Shown here in pieces: positions 22,361 through 34,700 of a DNA stretch of 64,000 nt. Position 1 is the stretch's first letter; each line of letters opens with the position of its first letter. The translations under genes were made by a program, and so were the position numbers. Source of the stretch: Hanleya hanleyi (Eukaryota > Mollusca > Polyplacophora > Lepidopleurida > Hanleyidae); NCBI GenBank assembly GCA_036873755.1, contig JAVTVY010039170.1, forward strand, positions 62,001 to 126,000, in the 5' to 3' direction. The notes under the pieces were generated by a model. It was not told where the DNA came from. It ran no database searches and saw nothing but the letters and a program-made list of their open reading frames with translations.

Positions 22361-23390
22361 CCATTTCAATTTTTTGCAACTGCACAGATTCTGCTCAAAC
22401 TGCGCAGCTTTTCGTGAACTTTCTGTTTGTACCAAAGCCAAAGTTTCCATCATTGGAGAGATAGGCCGAATGTTGCAACTCTGCGTAAAATCACTAAAAA
22501 ATCTCATGGACTATTGCCAGATGGGCTGAAGAATGGCTCCAGATATTTATTTACCCTGAACACAATTTAGTTCCACAGAAAAAGTACTTTTCCTGAGATA
22601 TGACCCACTTTCAACCTGGCCAGAATACGGCCATTGGTACAAATGACCTTTTGTGACCTCGCCTTGTGCGCATGTCCAGTTACCCTAGATTTGTAATGGC
22701 GATCTCGTCTAGTTTGATAGGGAAATTCAATTATTAGAAGGATTGACATATGTTTCCAACATAATCACTACCATAGTTAAGAAATTAGCTGTAATTGCTG
22801 CGAAGGTTTCCTGTAATCTAGTAAACTTAGCCATTTATAGTAAGCCAAATTACCTCTAGGATTATATAAGGGTCGATAATAGATCACATGTCAATTGTAA
22901 TTCTGAGAAAAATGATGAAATCGTGTGTGAAAGATTGTGTCTTTGCTAGAGCTAGGTCTGAATTAAAACAAGCACGGCATTCGATCAATCACCTGGATGA
23001 TGTTATGGCACGAGTTGCGTGCATGATGAATTCGCTCAAGTGTATAAACCTCCATGGTAATACAAACCGGCTCTGTCTGGAATTCCTTTCAAGATTGTTT
23101 TTCGTGTTTGAATTCGTTTTGTTACGAAGCATACGAGCTATTTGTGTGGATGTTGAAGTGGATTTTCATCCACTCTATATTCTATAAATAATCGATAGCG
23201 GATTCTCTTTTAAGTAAAGATTAAGTCCAGCAGATTTGTCTTTTCCCACAATGCTCAACCATCCGAGAAATTGTCGATCTTTCTCGTTCGTGGAAGCAAA
23301 CAATACATAACGTTTTAATACAGATAGTTTTCAGCCAATTATACAGTTGAATGAATTTGGATGGTAGTTTTAGACATTTCTGGATTACGG
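22361..23390. other. No recognisable gene
   Basis: A 99-codon frame at 22888-23187 has no recognisable domain and no supporting splice pattern. No other structure noted. Confidence 0.45.
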
Positions 23391-23392
23391 AA

Positions 23393-23632
23393 ACCCTCCA
23401 ATAATTCAATCACTGGAAGTGAACTTTTCCACGAAATTAAGGCATGATCAAATTTATTAGAACAGGAAGTTGGCAAGCCGGTTCAAAATCATGCAGATAA
23501 TCATATTTCCTCGATAGTTCAATGATTCTGGAGGGTGATCAAATTTATTAGAACAGTGGATTGAATCTTATCCCCAAGATTGGGGGTGATTGAATTTTGA
23601 TAGGGGGATTGAATTATTAGAAGGATTACCAT
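23393..23632. mobile_element. Family-A MITE, complete
   Basis: Inverted ends 'CCTCCAATAATTCAATC' (left) and 'GATTGAATTATTAGAAGG' (right) enclose about 240 bp with 'GATCAAATTTATTAGAACA' twice. Element of the same family as 22180, 26108, 38408, 41468 and 59745. Confidence 0.85.
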
Positions 23633-24114
23633 AGCACAGTTGCTGCAGGATTTGTTTCTGACATAGGCTGCATAGAAATATTATTGAGCCTAATCATTGG
23701 GATGAGGAAATGAAGTAAAAATTTTCGTAAAATTTCTAGTATGCAGTCCACATGTTAAGCCACAACAGTATCATGATTTAGGCCTATGAATGACTACATT
23801 GAGTGATTTAAATTTAATAGATGTATATGAATTGTGAAAAAGAGATGTTTGTTGTGGAATTACATTGTGATAGAAAAAACCAACCACTTATTATAGGTTT
23901 ATAGCCAGTCATTGCCAACTGGTATACTAGTCAGCAAAGCAAAGGGGCAAATAAAACCCTCAAGGTGGAAGTATACCAAAACACACCAGTCCAACCTTTA
24001 TTGGGGAATCAAACACAACTATATTTTTATATGTATTTAACATGTTTGAGGCAAAAAAAAACTTGATAAACTCTGTAAATCCATGTTTCATTTTTTTATG
24101 TATATCACTGGATC

Positions 24115-24200
24115 AGCAGTCCAATGAGAGATTCGAACCCTATATCCTCAGAGATTGACACCAAGTAAATGCAAGCGCTCTAAACCATGCACTCCATTAC
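24115..24200 (-). mobile_element. tRNA-like SINE head
   Basis: On the - strand the sequence reads like a decayed tRNA: A-box-like 'TGGTTTAGAGCGC' and B-box-like 'GGTTCGAATCTC' about 40 bp apart. The arms do not form a convincing cloverleaf, so I call it a SINE head rather than a tRNA gene. Confidence 0.55.
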
Positions 24201-24408
24201 TTCAGCTTTACAAAAAAAGAAGTTCAGAGATCGGAGTGTAGGTTTGTACATTTACTACCCTTCTGATACAGACTTAATAATGGCACAGCTCATTCACCTG
24301 CTATTGTATACATACATCTATCTCCTTCTCTCAACTTCATCTTTTTGGGGGCATGGCCTGCTCCAAGCCATTTTTGGAGCTGGCCAAGCAAGCCGGTTTG
24401 GGTGCCCA

Positions 24409-24411
24409 CAT

Positions 24412-24442
<31 letters not shown>
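24409..24442. repeat. Poly(T) tract
   Basis: About 30 consecutive T residues. It could be the A-tail of a retroelement inserted on the - strand. Confidence 0.9.
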
Positions 24443-24444
<2 letters not shown>

Positions 24445-25165
24445 CAAATCGCCTATCTGAACATTCTGAACTCCCAGAGATTCCATGGGCTTAGACAGTC
24501 CTGTATCAACGTCTATTTCACTGTAACTTATCACACTCGATCTGCACGTACCGCTTACTGGTGCCCAAACTAAAAGTCTAGATCTGACCCTGGTGGATGA
24601 GCAGTCTAATTCTCTCATAGGACTGATTCCTCCAACACTACATGTAGTTTCTGCACTTTAAATTACCAAGAATGTGTCATCCTAAAAATAAGTCAGTATA
24701 AATATTGCCCACTTCCTGAGTGGCATGAACATATGCAGTATAGTATATAACCATTGCCATTTAGATAGTACAGCTAGGATCAGATGATAGTCCAGTTATT
24801 AGGGGATTTATTCCTTCGAAGTAGGCTATCATATGCAAATTGTCCGGTAGTCAGTGAGTGAATCCATCCGGATCCTTTCGTCGGCAAAATAAGGAGAACC
24901 GTTGACATTAGAACCTTGATTTTTTGCATGAAGTTGCATTGGGAGACTGTTACCAGCAAGTTCTGAGCTGATATACTTTTGATGAAAATTTCTGGTGATT
25001 TTTTGATGAAAATCACTGGTCATTCTGACTTGAGCTGTGCCCATCTTAATATAAGCAGGATTTTAACTTGGGGCAGGGAGATTTCCAAGAGTTCAGTGCG
25101 CGTCAAATTCCTAATGCCTACCCTACTTCGTAGGTCCTGTGACGCTAGTCACACTGCCATGTTAT

Positions 25166-25527
25166 ATAACAGTATTTTTGGTATTTTGGGATTACACTAT
25201 CTTAGTATAGCACAGATTCTAGTGCTCAACGCGAATTGTATTGAGTCCCATGCTGGATTCGAACCAGTAACCACCAGAGTAAGGCACCCAACCATCAGCA
25301 CTATATGTCGGTGATCTAAACCTAATATGACACGGCTCCAATGGCTAGATACATGAGAAGATATTTTATTGTCATTAGATAGTGATTGTTGGCCGTGTGG
25401 TTTAGATCGCGGGCATACTGAGCTAGTGGTTGGATGTCTTTGGTTGTCACTAGTGAGCATGGGATTTGACCAACTTTCAGCACTAGAATCTGTGTTCTAC
25501 TAAGATATTGTAATCTCATACTGTTAT
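25166..25527. mobile_element. Head-to-head inverted pair of tRNA-derived SINEs
   Basis: 25166-25325 contains, on the - strand, a good B box ('GGTTCGAATCC') and A-box-like sequence. 25380-25527 is an inverted, diverged copy of the same element. Shared blocks, read from the outside inwards, are 'ATAACAGTAT', 'ACAGATTCTAGTGCT', 'CCCATGCT' and 'GATCTAAACC'. The pair ends about 150 bp before the first recognised calcium-channel exon. Confidence 0.8.
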
Positions 25528-25678
25528 ACCATCACTTTCTAAGTATGTATAACACTGTGTCTCATGCAGCCTCTAAAAATACTGTCTAATACAGGCCATG
25601 GGTAAATATTATACTGTAGATTTGCGCTTGACATCTATACTTGTAATTGACGATTGTTTGACCTTTTCTATTTTTCAG

Positions 25679-25789
25679 AACTATTTGAATCGAAGGTTTG
25701 AGGTAAAGGAGATTAAGGGGAAGAAAATGTCCAAATACATGGCCAAGCAAATGGACGCTATGCTTCAGAAAAAGGTCACAGCCGTTCAT
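25679..25789 (+). CDS. alpha2-delta exon A (N-terminal region)
   Basis: 111 bp, phase 0 to 0, 37 codons starting N-Y-L-N-R-R-F-E and ending K-K-V-T-A-V-H. Acceptor 'CTATTTTTCAG' and donor 'GTGAGT'. It matches the family segment before VWA_N (pattern V-K-x-I-x-G-x-x-L/M...A-K-x-M-x-x-M-x-x-K-K). This is the first exon I can recognise, and the next lies about 11.6 kb downstream. Confidence 0.9.
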
Positions 25790-28700
25790 GTGAGTTTTTC
25801 TTCTGTCGCATCCCACTGATGGACAGGTATCCTAGTGGGCATATAAATCCTGTATAATCCTATATTTCTACAACTTTCCCATATTTTAGTATAAATTGCC
25901 AACTGGTACTATAAAAACAGATATTTTGAGGAAAATGTCAAGGAGAGAGAAGATTCCGAACCCCGTTTTGAACCAATCAAGAAGACTCGGATAAAATTGT
26001 ATGCTCCATCATCATCTATCTTTTCTAAGAAAGGTTTAACTCTGCTAGTCCTTTCATCTTTAACATTTGAAATCATTGAAATTTCTTCATAGATACTTCC
26101 CCACAGTAATCCGTCTAATAATTCAATCACTGGAAGTGAAATTTCCCACCATAATATCAGGGGGGGGGGGGGGGTTGATAAAATTTGTTACATTGGGAAG
26201 ATCACAAATCAAAAATATGCATATATTATTTCTTAGTCAATTAACTGATTTTAGAGGGGGATCAAATTTATTAGAACCATTTTGTCCTCCAAATTGGGGT
26301 GATGAAATTTTGATAGATGGATTGAAATGTTAGAGGGATTACACGTCTTTAAATCTAGATGTTTGAGAAAGTTTAACAGGTTGACTGCTGCCTATGAGTT
26401 TTATGCTAGTGCAGGGTGGTGTACCAGTTTCTGCCACTTAAGAGTATTTCTCATAGCCGGTCATTTTCTGTCGTACATGTACCTTAAACTGGTTATGCTG
26501 ACAATTTGCTCATAATGTGACAAACACAATGCTGGCAGTTTGTGAACACTATGTGTTATCTCATAGCTTGAGAGCATTACAGGAATATTGGATTTCCCAA
26601 TGGAAAGTGATAAAACTGCTATGAGTATACTCATAATGTAGCTTAAAGGTGAAATGCAAAGATTTTCATATTTTTCTTTTCATATTCTTCATGGGCCATT
26701 GAATGATTGAAATATCAGCCTAACTACTTCATTTGATTTTATATGAAGTATCTTATCTCCTAGTAGCTTTTGAAAAGTGCTTCGAAGTTGGTATCTCAAA
26801 CCTGGCCGATTTGAGAAATGATATCCTCATCGCTTATCTGCCCTTGTTTTGACGCTGCACTGATGTCACATCAGACCACCTGGCTGGTCGTCAATACTTG
26901 TAATGTTCAGTTTCCGGGCGGTGGGTCTGATGTGATGTCACAATCAAGGAAAGATAAGCGATGACGTTTTGCAAATTTGAATTCAGCTGGGCTAGGCATA
27001 CCAACTTTTAAGCAGATAATCCAGACAAGATAATTCAAATTGATCCAAGTGAAGTAGATATATATGTAACTGGTATTCCCATCATTATTCAACCTGTATT
27101 AAATGTAAAACGAAGAATTTAAAAACCATTGCATTTCACCTTTAAGTTAGCAAATGTAAATGATGAAATTGATGCATGTATACTATACAGTCAACATGTT
27201 AACTTACTCGTGATTTTTGTTCATTGAAAATTCTATACAAACATATCAAAGTGGTGCAAAAATCCAATTTTTCCTGTATTATGTTTGCTGTGGCCTGTTT
27301 GGAGGGCTGATTTCATTATTGCCATGGAAGATGATTATCTGATGGAATTGATACAGACAGGATAGGGAAATCTGTTTCGACAAAATCTTATTGACTCGGA
27401 CTACATGCTCTCTATAGTGTGTCCATTTCTTTGAGCATGTTGTGATGGCGTTTAAGATATAATTGGATCACTCGATCAATGGAGGTAGTTTGCCGGACGC
27501 CGGTCTTTTAACCGGGCCTTTGGGAACGCTTTTTTGTCCCTGGGCATAGAATTGTGATTGAGGCCAGAGGGAATTGAGGGAAGCGTGATTTGATAACCTC
27601 CATTTTAAGCTGGTAGTATGCTCCCCTTTTATATCACAGGAGGGCAGTAAAAGTGTTTGGCCTTTCTCTCCATTGTTTTAATGTTGCATGGCAATAGGGT
27701 TATACACTGAGGCTGATTTAACAAAATGTACACTTAACTAATGGAACACATATATCAGTGTAATGGCTGCAGGAAATTGCATGGTCACGACACTCACTGG
27801 AAAACGTTAACTGTCCAAAGTACACCCCAGTCCACATTAATCTAGACCTATGCCATTTCACAGACGAGGACATTGAGAACAGAAATCCACTCCTGTGATT
27901 GGCTCAATTATTTTATTGGCACATTCACACAGTGGAGTGGTTTTAATGCTTCATTTGCTGGATTTCCATTTTGTTTGTAAATGCTGTTGATAGTACTTCA
28001 TCTGGGAGGATGCCTCTCATGGCAAAATCATACGACTGCAAGGTGAATCAGTAAGAGGTGATTGGGTGAGGGAAAGAATCACAGGGTACATGTAGTATCT
28101 CAGCAAAATATTTCCATTACCCAGCCAAATGGCAATGATAAAGGCAGCATACATGTACATACAAGCAGATGATTGAGCTTGGCCAAATGTGGTATAGAAG
28201 CTTTTTGGGTACTCAGTCACAAGCCTATTGAATTTGAGTACATTGTATTGATTTTTGTGATTTCCATGATATTCATATGATGACATGAATGCAGTAGAAG
28301 CCAACTGTTGCAGCTCGAGACAATTTAGTTAAATTATTTTCACATCTTTTCCAATAAATCCAACATCCCACACTGAATTTCAACATATTTTAATATATTA
28401 CAAGCCACTGCCAAAGCATCTTCTGCACAAATCAAATATTTCAGGCTTTTATATATGCATTTTCCATTCATTGTGTACCAATATACAGTGACTGAAACTG
28501 TCTGCCTGAGGGGGGTTGCACATTTTAGGTGCTACCTCATGTTTATAATATATAAGGCCATCCACAATAATATTTTTGTTTCCAGTAACCCTTACCTACC
28601 CATATATTTTGCAATCAATAATAAGTTTTGGTAGGCATTTTGTTTTATTTCTATGTTTTTCAGCAGTACTCCATGAAATCCTATACAAAAAGGTCAAAAA

Positions 28701-31700
28701 TCGAAAAAAAAATAAAATAAAATAAAGGAAAGAACCCCCCACCTGCCTACCTACCCAACTTTTCTGAAGTTGGTTACTGGAAACACAAATATTATTGTGG
28801 ATGGCCTAACTGCATGGTTTCTTACATGATGGATATGATAATCCAGTCAAGGACATAACAAAATCATTTATTGGCTTCTAATGATGGGTGCAAAGTATTG
28901 TCTATATGTTATCGTGTGTTAGAGCTCTTGTATATCGGAAACATCTCCATATAAAGCCATTGATTTTCTCGCTAGACAGAAGTATATATTGATCATGCCT
29001 GGCATTATGCCAGCTATTTTATCAACTCAAACCACTCGGGTCTTCCTACTGACAGGCCTGGATGAAATTTCCACCTGTTAAAAAGCCTTTTCACACAAAT
29101 CGAATCACTGAAATGCTGGACGCCGTCTTAAATAAGATTTAGGCATATGAGAAAGACGGACAAATGGAACGAAGAATTCCCATTCTGCAGAGGTATTGAG
29201 CTCCACGGAAAATGTAACAGCGGTTACGCTAATATTCCTGCCACTGGGAAATTGACAGTGTACTTACAGTACAAGAACGAAGTCAACACAATACGTTGCT
29301 GACTTGATGTCAACATCGTGTTGACATGATTTTGACCAAGTTGGCACAATTTTCATCTGATGGCCACCTGATTTGTATAATTATTGGTTTGGGAAGTGTT
29401 TGGATTATTTCAGTGCCCCAGTCTGGTTTCAAATTGTCCCAGTCAGGGTTCAAGTAGCTTCAGTCAGGCTCCAGGTTGCCCCGGTCAGGTTTCAAGTTGT
29501 CACAGTCAGGGTTCAGGGTCCCTGTTGCCCAGGCAGTAGTCCGGGTCCAGGTTGCCCAGTTAGCAGTCAACCATGTTCAGGTTGTCACAGTTACGATCCA
29601 AGTTAGCCCAGTCTGAATCCAGGTTTGTCAGTCAAGGTCCAGGTTGCCCCATGCCTAGGGTTGCCACAGTCATGGACAAAATTTGAATAGTCACATGAAT
29701 AAATACTTCCTTTGTGAGTTGTCATGAAAAAGTCAGTAATTAAAATTGTTTCAGGAAGTGATAAAAAAGTCAGAAATTTCTCCCTCTAATCCTTCTCATG
29801 AAATGTTAGATGTAATCATATAAACAAGCGGTGCATTGAAATTTGTTTGGTAAATTTTCATGGGCCTTTGGCTGAAGAGATTCTCACCATTTTCTCTATT
29901 ACATGTACATGCATTTTATACAATGAAAGTTATGAAAAATGGTGGAATTTCGTCATGAAAAGTTGTGAAAATTTAGTTTCTACATGTTTTTACTGTGACT
30001 CCCTGTCACCCCAGTCAACATCCTATCAGGATCCAGGTTGCCCCAGGTTGATATATTGTCAAGCTTATTCATTGATTTCCAAGGGTGTATTCATCATTCG
30101 GAGAACTGAATGCAATTCGAAAAAGAAATTTGATTACTTTCAGAGCTGAAAGAATGTGTCACTTTGACAGCTTTGCCTTTTAGCTTTTCAGCTTCAGTTT
30201 GATAGCCGTATGAGCAAATCATTATGGATTTCCCAAGGAACAATCACATACAATTTGGGTTGCCTTAGCCAAATTTATATTGTCCATGGTAACAGGACAA
30301 CCTCAGATTTTAACCCTAGCAATAATTCTACTTGTTCAGGCATGGCTGTCATACTGGTACCTAAAAGTATGCACCTACACTTTTAATACTGTGCAAGAGA
30401 AGGGGAATTTTGACCTATATGTCGTGTAGATGAAATCGATAAAAATAAAATGTCCCAAAAATAATTCTGTGTTAATGTAACGGCAAGAGACAATATATGC
30501 GATATGTGAAAGTTCTAGATTGATTGCATATTGATTAAAGTTATCGTATGAAATTGAAATCTGTAGCATGTGCAGGGTTCCTGCGGTCATGGAAAATCCT
30601 GGAAAGTCGTGGAATTTGAAAATAGATTTTCCAGGCCTTGAAAGTCATGGAATTTTGTGTCTGGTCATTGAATTTTGTAAGAGATCATGGAAAAGTAAAT
30701 AGAACGTAAAAATGTCAATCAGGTCAATATTTCTCTTAATTTTTTTACTGAAAAGGTGACTTTCCTGAAATGTCGCATGTAGTCTACGAATTTGATCAAG
30801 GGTGCATCAGGGGAGGTAACTATGGTCTCAAACTCCCAGGGTGCATTTGGGAGGAAATGGGATTGTTCTCAAATCGCATCAGTGTGAAGTGAAATGCTAT
30901 GGAAATGCTATTCTCAGTCATCATGGCTGGGCAATGCAAATTATCGAAGATGGATCAAACGTGGTAAAATCCTGGCGAGGCCACATGATGTCAACTCATT
31001 TATATATGTAAAAATATTGGGGGATTGAGTGCCCAATGCCCCCATTATCCATAGATTATTTCTGATAGGTCATGGAAAGGTCAGGGAAAGTCATGGAATT
31101 CAATCTGAATTTCTGTGCATGTGCTATTTTCGTGAAAAAAAAGAAGGTTTAAATTGAGTCAATTCAAACGCAAAGTTTAGATATGATGGATCCCTCGGAC
31201 CAATATGCTATTCAACCTGGTGATTTTTGGTGGCATTATATCTGCACTGCTGGAAAATCTTTTTAATCCAAATCCTTCATGTCTAAATGTGTGTTTGAAT
31301 GACTCGATTCCGAAATAGCACATGATGCAATTTTCAATTTCATGTCTTAACTATAATCATAATGCAATCGAGCTAGAACTTTCACATCTTGTGTTCATAT
31401 ATATTCTCTTGCCACTATATTGAAACACAATCATTTTTAGGACATTTTATTTTTAGCCCACCATCACCAGATGGTGGGCTGTTCAAATCGCCTTTTGTCC
31501 GTGGTCCGTCGTCCGTCGTCCGTCCGTAAACAATTTCTTGTTATCGCGATTTCTCAGGAACTGCTGCATGGATCTTTCTCAAATTTGGTACACAGGTTCC
31601 CCTTGGGGTCTAGTTGTGCAAGAAACCTTTTTTGGTCCGATTCGAAAATCCAATATGGCCACCAGGCGGCCATCTTGGATTTCCCCATGAAAACTTGTTA

Positions 31701-34700
31701 TCGCGATTTCTCAGGAACTAATGCATGGATCTTTCTCAAATTTGGTACACAGGTTCCCCTTGGGGTCTAGTTGTGCAAGATACCTTTTCTGGTCCGATTC
31801 GAAAATCAAATGTGGCCACCAGGCACCCATCTTGGATTTCCCCATAAAACCTTGTTATTGTGATTTCTCAGCAAATAGTGCATGGATCTTTCTCAAATTT
31901 GGTACACAGGTTCCCCTTGGGGTCTAGTTGTGCAAGATACCTTTTCTGGTCCGATTCGAAAATCCAACATGGCCACCAGGCAGCCATCTTGGATTTCCCC
32001 ATGAAACCTTGTTATCGCGATTTCTCAGGAACTACTGCATGGATTTTTCTCAAATTTGGTACACAGGTTCCCCTTGGGGTCTAGTTGTGCAAGATACCTT
32101 TTCTGGTCCGATTCGAAAATCCAATATGGCCACCAGGCAGCCATCTTGGATTTCCCCCATGAAACCTTGTTATCGCGATTTCTCAGGAACTTCTGCATGG
32201 ATCTTTCTCAAATTTGGTACACAGGTTTCCCTTGGGGTCTAGTTGTGCAAGATAGCTTTTTTGGTTCAATTCGAAAATCCAATATGGCCACCAGGCAGCC
32301 ATCTTGGATTTTCCTTTGAAACCTTGTTATTGCAATTTCTCAGGAACTACTGCATGGATTTTTCTCAAATTTGGTACACAGGTTCCCCTTGGGGTCTAGT
32401 TGTGCAAGATACCTTTTCTGGTCCGATTCGAAAATCCAATATGGCCACCAGGCAGCCATCTTAGATTTCCCCATGAGACTTTGTTATCGTCATTTCTCAG
32501 GAAGTACTGTATGGATCTTTCTCAAATTTGGTACACAGGTTCCCCTTGGGGTCTAGTTTTGCAAGATACCTTTTTCGGTCCGAATCGAAAATCCAATATG
32601 GCCACAAGGCAGCCATCTTGAATTTCTCCATGAAACCTTGTTATCGCGATTTCTCAGGAACTACGGCATGGATCTTTCTAAAATTTGGTACACAGGTTCC
32701 CCTTGGGGTCTAGTTGTGCAAGATACCTTTTTTGATCCAATTCGAAAATCCAATATGGCCACCAGGCAGCCATCTTGGATTTCCCTTTGAAACCTTGTTA
32801 TTGCAATTTCTCAGGAACTACTGCATGGATCTTTCTCAAATTTGGTACACAGGTTCCCCTTGGGGTCTAGTTGTGCAAGATACCTTCTCTGATCCGATTC
32901 GAAAATCCAATATGGCCACCAGGCAGCCATCTTGGATTTCCCCATGAAACTTTGTTATCGTCATTTCTCAGGAAGTACTGTATGGATCTTTCTCAAATTT
33001 GGTACACAGGGTCCCTTGTGGTCTAGTTTTGCAAGATACCTTTTTCGGTCCGAATCGAAAATCCAATATGGCCACAAGGCAGCCATCTTGAATTTCTCCA
33101 TGAAACCTTGTTATCGCGATTTCTCAGGAACTACTCCATGGATCTTTCTAAAATTTGGTACACAGGTTCCCCTTGGGGTCTAGTTGTGCAAGATACCTTT
33201 TTCGGTCCGATTCGAAAAACCAATATGGCTACCAGGCACCCATATTGGATTTTCCCATGAAACCTTATCGCGATTTCTCAGGAACTACTGCATGGATCTT
33301 TCTCAAATTTGGTACACAGGTTCCCCTTGGGATCTAGTTGTGCAAGATACCTTTCCTGGTACGATTCGAAAATCCAGTATAACCACTAGGCAGCCATCTT
33401 GGATTTCCCCATGAAACTTTATCGTCATTTCTCAGGAACTACTGCATGGATCTTTCTCAATTTTGGTACACAGATTCCCCTTAGGGTCTCGATATGCAAG
33501 ATGCCTTTTTCGGTCCGAATCGAAAATCCAATATGGTCACCAGGCGGCCATCTTAGACTTCCCCATGAAATTTTTTTATCATGATTTCTCAGGAAGTACT
33601 GCCTGGATTTTTCTCAAATTTGATACACAGGTTCAATTGTGCAAGATTGTGCTTTTCTGGTCCGATTCGAAAATTCCATCTTGGATTTTTCCATGCAAAG
33701 CTTTTATCGTGATTTCTCAGGAAGTACTGCATGGATCTTTCTAAAATTTGGTACACAGGTTCCCCCTGGGGTCTAGTTGTGCAAGATACCGAATCGGTCC
33801 GAATCGAAAATCCAATATGGCCACAAGGCGGCCATCTTGAATTTTCCCTTGAAACATTGTTACCGTGAATTCTCAGGAAATATTTTGTGGATCTTTCTGA
33901 AATTTGGTACACAGGTCCCACATGGGGCCTAGTAGTGCAAGATGCCTTTTTTGGTCCGATTCGAAAATCCAAGTAACGCTTCAAATTAATTCGGTATTCT
34001 CGACTTGTGACGTTGCATCACAAGAGTCGGCGGATCAAATGGTGGGGCATATTCTATATATTGACTTTAGAGAATATCCATACCTTCACCTTCCATATCA
34101 AGGAGTTCAAATAATTCGGAATTAAAATGTATTTCTTCAAATTTTAAATCAGCTTTCTTTAGTCCATGCAGTAGCAAGTGAACTGCTCCACCCTTTCGTT
34201 TGCCGGTGGGTCGGCTACATGAAGGGACGTCACTCTTGTGACTCAACTCGACAACTGTAGACTACTGCATGTTTCGATCCAAGGGAGATAATCAGGATTT
34301 AGGCACTTTCGAAGTTTCAACATTACTGCGCAGGCCGGATCCCTTCAGTATTAAGTAGTGTACCATCTTACTATTTTCAGGCATGGTATCTTAAAAGAGA
34401 TATCTCAAAATAGCCGTATAAACAGAACAGAATTAGCACTCGTTCTTAATTATAAAATCTTAAGTATGTTTCATAGCTCATGCCAAAGCGTCAAAGAGAT
34501 TGGTCTTCGCTTCCAGTACCCAATGATGACACGTGCAAAAAAAATAAATCAAAAAAATACTACGAAACAAAGGCGAAGAATCCTCTGTACATGTACATTC
34601 ACTTTCAGACTAACTTTGCTCATTTCTCTTGTATTATAACAACCGACATATGTACAGTTTCTAGAAATCTTGAAACTTAGATTCTATCTTGGTGTTTTTC

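Noticed and set aside
24115..24200. Functional tRNA gene on the - strand
   Set aside because: A- and B-box-like motifs are present but the acceptor and anticodon stems do not pair well. More likely a SINE head.
25220..25330. Functional tRNA gene on the - strand
   Set aside because: Good B box, but the flanks belong to a SINE that is repeated in inverted orientation at 25380-25527.
1..25678. Search for the first exons of the alpha2-delta gene (signal peptide, early N-terminal region)
   Set aside because: No segment with a signal peptide or the family's early motifs was found. They may lie upstream of the window or be too short to recognise.
31471..33984. Many overlapping 60-130-codon frames on both strands
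   Set aside because: They follow the 157-bp tandem repeat and change frame with each indel; not genes.
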